DNA of 5,519 nt, from positions 1-5,519 of the forward strand of contig DAOVGH010000039.1 of NCBI GenBank assembly GCA_030672485.1. Direction: 5' to 3'. Under the pieces are notes generated by a model. That model was not told the origin of the DNA and did no database searches. It saw only the letters and a list, made by a program, of their open reading frames with translations. A program made the translations under genes and the position numbers. This DNA comes from Desulfobacterales bacterium. Its GTDB lineage: Bacteria > Desulfobacterota > DSM-4660 > Desulfatiglandales > B25-G16. Numbering within the stretch: the first letter of the stretch is position 1; every line of letters starts with the position of its first letter. Below, piece after piece: positions 4,688 through 5,519 of the stretch.

Positions 4688-5137
4688 TTGGATTTTTCCT
4701 GTTTTATGCGAGAGGCCGTGAAAGAGGCCAAAAAGGGGTGGCTGGGTGGGGAGATTCCAGTAGGAGCACTCCTGATAGGTGAATCCGCTGGTATTTTGGC
4801 CAGAGACCACAATAGATGTATTGAACGGAATGATCCTACTGCCCATGCGGAAATATTGGTTATCAGGCAGGCGGCAAGGTTGCTTGAAAATTATCGATTG
4901 AACGGGATGACCATGATTGTAACCATTGAGCCATGTCCGATGTGCATGGGAGCCATTATTAATGCCCGACTGGATACGCTCGTTTTCGGTGCCTTTGATT
5001 TTAAGAGCGGAGCTGCAGGCTCAATCTACAATCTATCTGATGATGTAAGGCTCAATCATCGACTGAAAGTGATACCTGGCGTAATGGAACAAGAATGCCG
5101 GGGACTTATGCAGGAGTTTTTTCGAGAAAAAAGATAA
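4688..5137 (+). CDS. tadA: tRNA-specific adenosine deaminase (A34 to inosine)
   Basis: Zinc-dependent deaminase that converts the wobble adenosine of tRNA-Arg(ACG) to inosine. From the TTG start it has 149 residues, slightly short (E. coli 167). MREAVKEAKKGW (7-18) and GEIPVGALLI (21-30) form the N-terminal region. N42 (DHNR) and the proton-shuttle/zinc motif TAHAE (51-55, H53, E55) follow, then PCPMCMGAI (82-90) with zinc ligands C83 and C86, and VFGAFDFKSGAAGS (99-112), a block typical of TadA rather than other cytidine/guanine deaminases. The catalytic set is complete. The start is unsure: TTG at 4688 has AAGGA about 12 bases upstream, a long spacing. An ATG at 4668 encodes MKEQDRF in another frame, resembling a TadA N-terminus. 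It would join the tadA frame if one more T were in the run at 4686-4689. tRNA-Ser follows the stop by 5 bases. Confidence 0.93.
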   Translation: MDFSCFMREAVKEAKKGWLGGEIPVGALLIGESAGILARDHNRCIERNDPTAHAEILVIRQAARLLENYRLNGMTMIVTIEPCPMCMGAIINARLDTLVFGAFDFKSGAAGSIYNLSDDVRLNHRLKVIPGVMEQECRGLMQEFFREKR

Positions 5138-5142
5138 GGCTA

Positions 5143-5238
5143 GGAGAGGTACCGAAGTGGTCGCAACGGGGTCGACTCGAAATCGATTTGTCTCGTTAAG
5201 AGCGGGGCACGTGGGTTCGAATCCCACCCTCTCCGCCA
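5143..5238 (+). tRNA. tRNA-Ser (anticodon CGA)
   Basis: Class II tRNA with acceptor GGAGAGG/CCTCTCC, discriminator G and encoded CCA (5236-5238). The anticodon stem GTCGA/TCGAT encloses CTCGAAA, giving anticodon CGA (serine, UCG). A 7-bp variable arm (TGTCTCG/CGGGGCA) and T arm GTGGG-TTCGAAT-CCCAC are present. It starts 5 bases after the tadA stop with no room for its own promoter except inside tadA, so it is probably released by processing of a tadA transcript. Confidence 0.97.
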
Positions 5239-5245
5239 GGAAATC

Positions 5246-5268
5246 TAACCCCCGATACATCGGGGTTA
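5246..5268 (+). terminator. Hairpin after tRNA-Ser(CGA), possible terminator
   Basis: TAACCCC(C)GA at 5246-5255 pairs with TCGGGGTTA at 5260-5268 around TACA, with one bulged C. It starts 7 bases after the tRNA. The trailing sequence CATTTCAC has only three T in a row, so termination may be partial or may need Rho. The stem resembles the CCCCGAGTT hairpin at the kdsB end. Confidence 0.6.
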
Positions 5269-5367
5269 CATTTCACAATTAGCTTATGGCTGTAGGCCTT
5301 TTGGAATAATTAAATACAACTACATATCCTTATTTCTAAAATAGAACAAAGAATGCTATATGGCAAA

Positions 5368-5401
5368 AGCGAAAGGCTAAAAGTATTTCGCTTTCGCGAA
5401 A
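5368..5401. repeat. GCGAAA inverted-repeat cluster before tRNA-Ser(GGA)
   Basis: Four copies of GCGAAA or its complement lie in 34 bases: GCGAAA at 5369, TTTCGC at 5386 and 5392, and GCGAAA at 5396. AGCGAAA (5368-5374) pairs with TTTCGCT (5386-5392), and TTTCGCGAAA (5392-5401) is itself a perfect palindrome. The cluster ends 4 bases before the tRNA. The rest of the gap from 5269 shows only a weak extended -10 (TGCTATATG, 5354-5362). Confidence 0.6.
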
Positions 5402-5405
5402 TCAT

Positions 5406-5499
<94 letters not shown>

Positions 5500-5519
5500 T
5501 ATATACCGTTAACATCCTC

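Noticed and set aside
4534..4812. Minus-strand 92-codon frame opposite the tadA start
   Set aside because: Antisense to conserved TadA sequence over its first half, composition not protein-like in the rest, no ribosome site.
5033..5260. Minus-strand frame of 75 codons with AERVGFEPT
   Set aside because: This peptide is the well-known false translation of the complement of tRNA-Ser. The frame spans the tRNA and the tadA 3' end.

Overview
The window looks like chromosomal DNA of a Gram-negative bacterium, most plausibly of the former Deltaproteobacteria (Desulfobacterota). CMP-KDO synthetase implies lipopolysaccharide. The zinc-ribbon protein with a long acidic tail and the style of the RmuC and KdsB proteins fit that group, and a near-consensus sigma-54 promoter fits a lineage that uses RpoN heavily. 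The assignment is by recognition, not by a search.

Layout. Positions 1-88 hold nothing I can support. A minus-strand block follows: RNase HI (rnhA, 940-1395), a small zinc-ribbon protein with an acidic tail (243-809), tRNA-Phe(GAA) (135-207) and an intrinsic terminator (89-123). The 322-base gap upstream of rnhA holds an unstarted 78-codon frame that reads like the C-terminal end of a LolA/DUF4412-type lipoprotein-sorting protein. It overlaps the rmuC start as ATGA. rmuC (1718-2893, plus) converges, 7 bases apart, with a single-domain cyclic-nucleotide-binding-fold protein (2901-3368, minus). A divergent promoter region (3369-3546) then leads to kdsB (3547-4299, plus, TTG start).

The most interesting part is the 388-base gap between kdsB and tadA. 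Its minus strand carries TGGCAC-N5-TTGC, a nearly perfect sigma-54 -24/-12 element. A perfect 18-base palindrome lies about 107 bases upstream of the predicted start, where enhancer-binding proteins usually sit. About 105 bases downstream is a strong hairpin followed by six T on the minus strand. Together these predict an undescribed small RNA of about 134 nt controlled by sigma-54, whose terminator is embedded in the 3' end of kdsB.

The window closes with tadA (tRNA adenosine deaminase, unclear start), tRNA-Ser(CGA) only 5 bases after tadA, a hairpin, a cluster of GCGAAA repeats and tRNA-Ser(GGA). The genes are housekeeping: RNA/DNA hybrid removal, recombination, LPS sugar activation, tRNA supply and tRNA modification. 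Apart from the tadA-tRNA-Ser pair they do not form one pathway.
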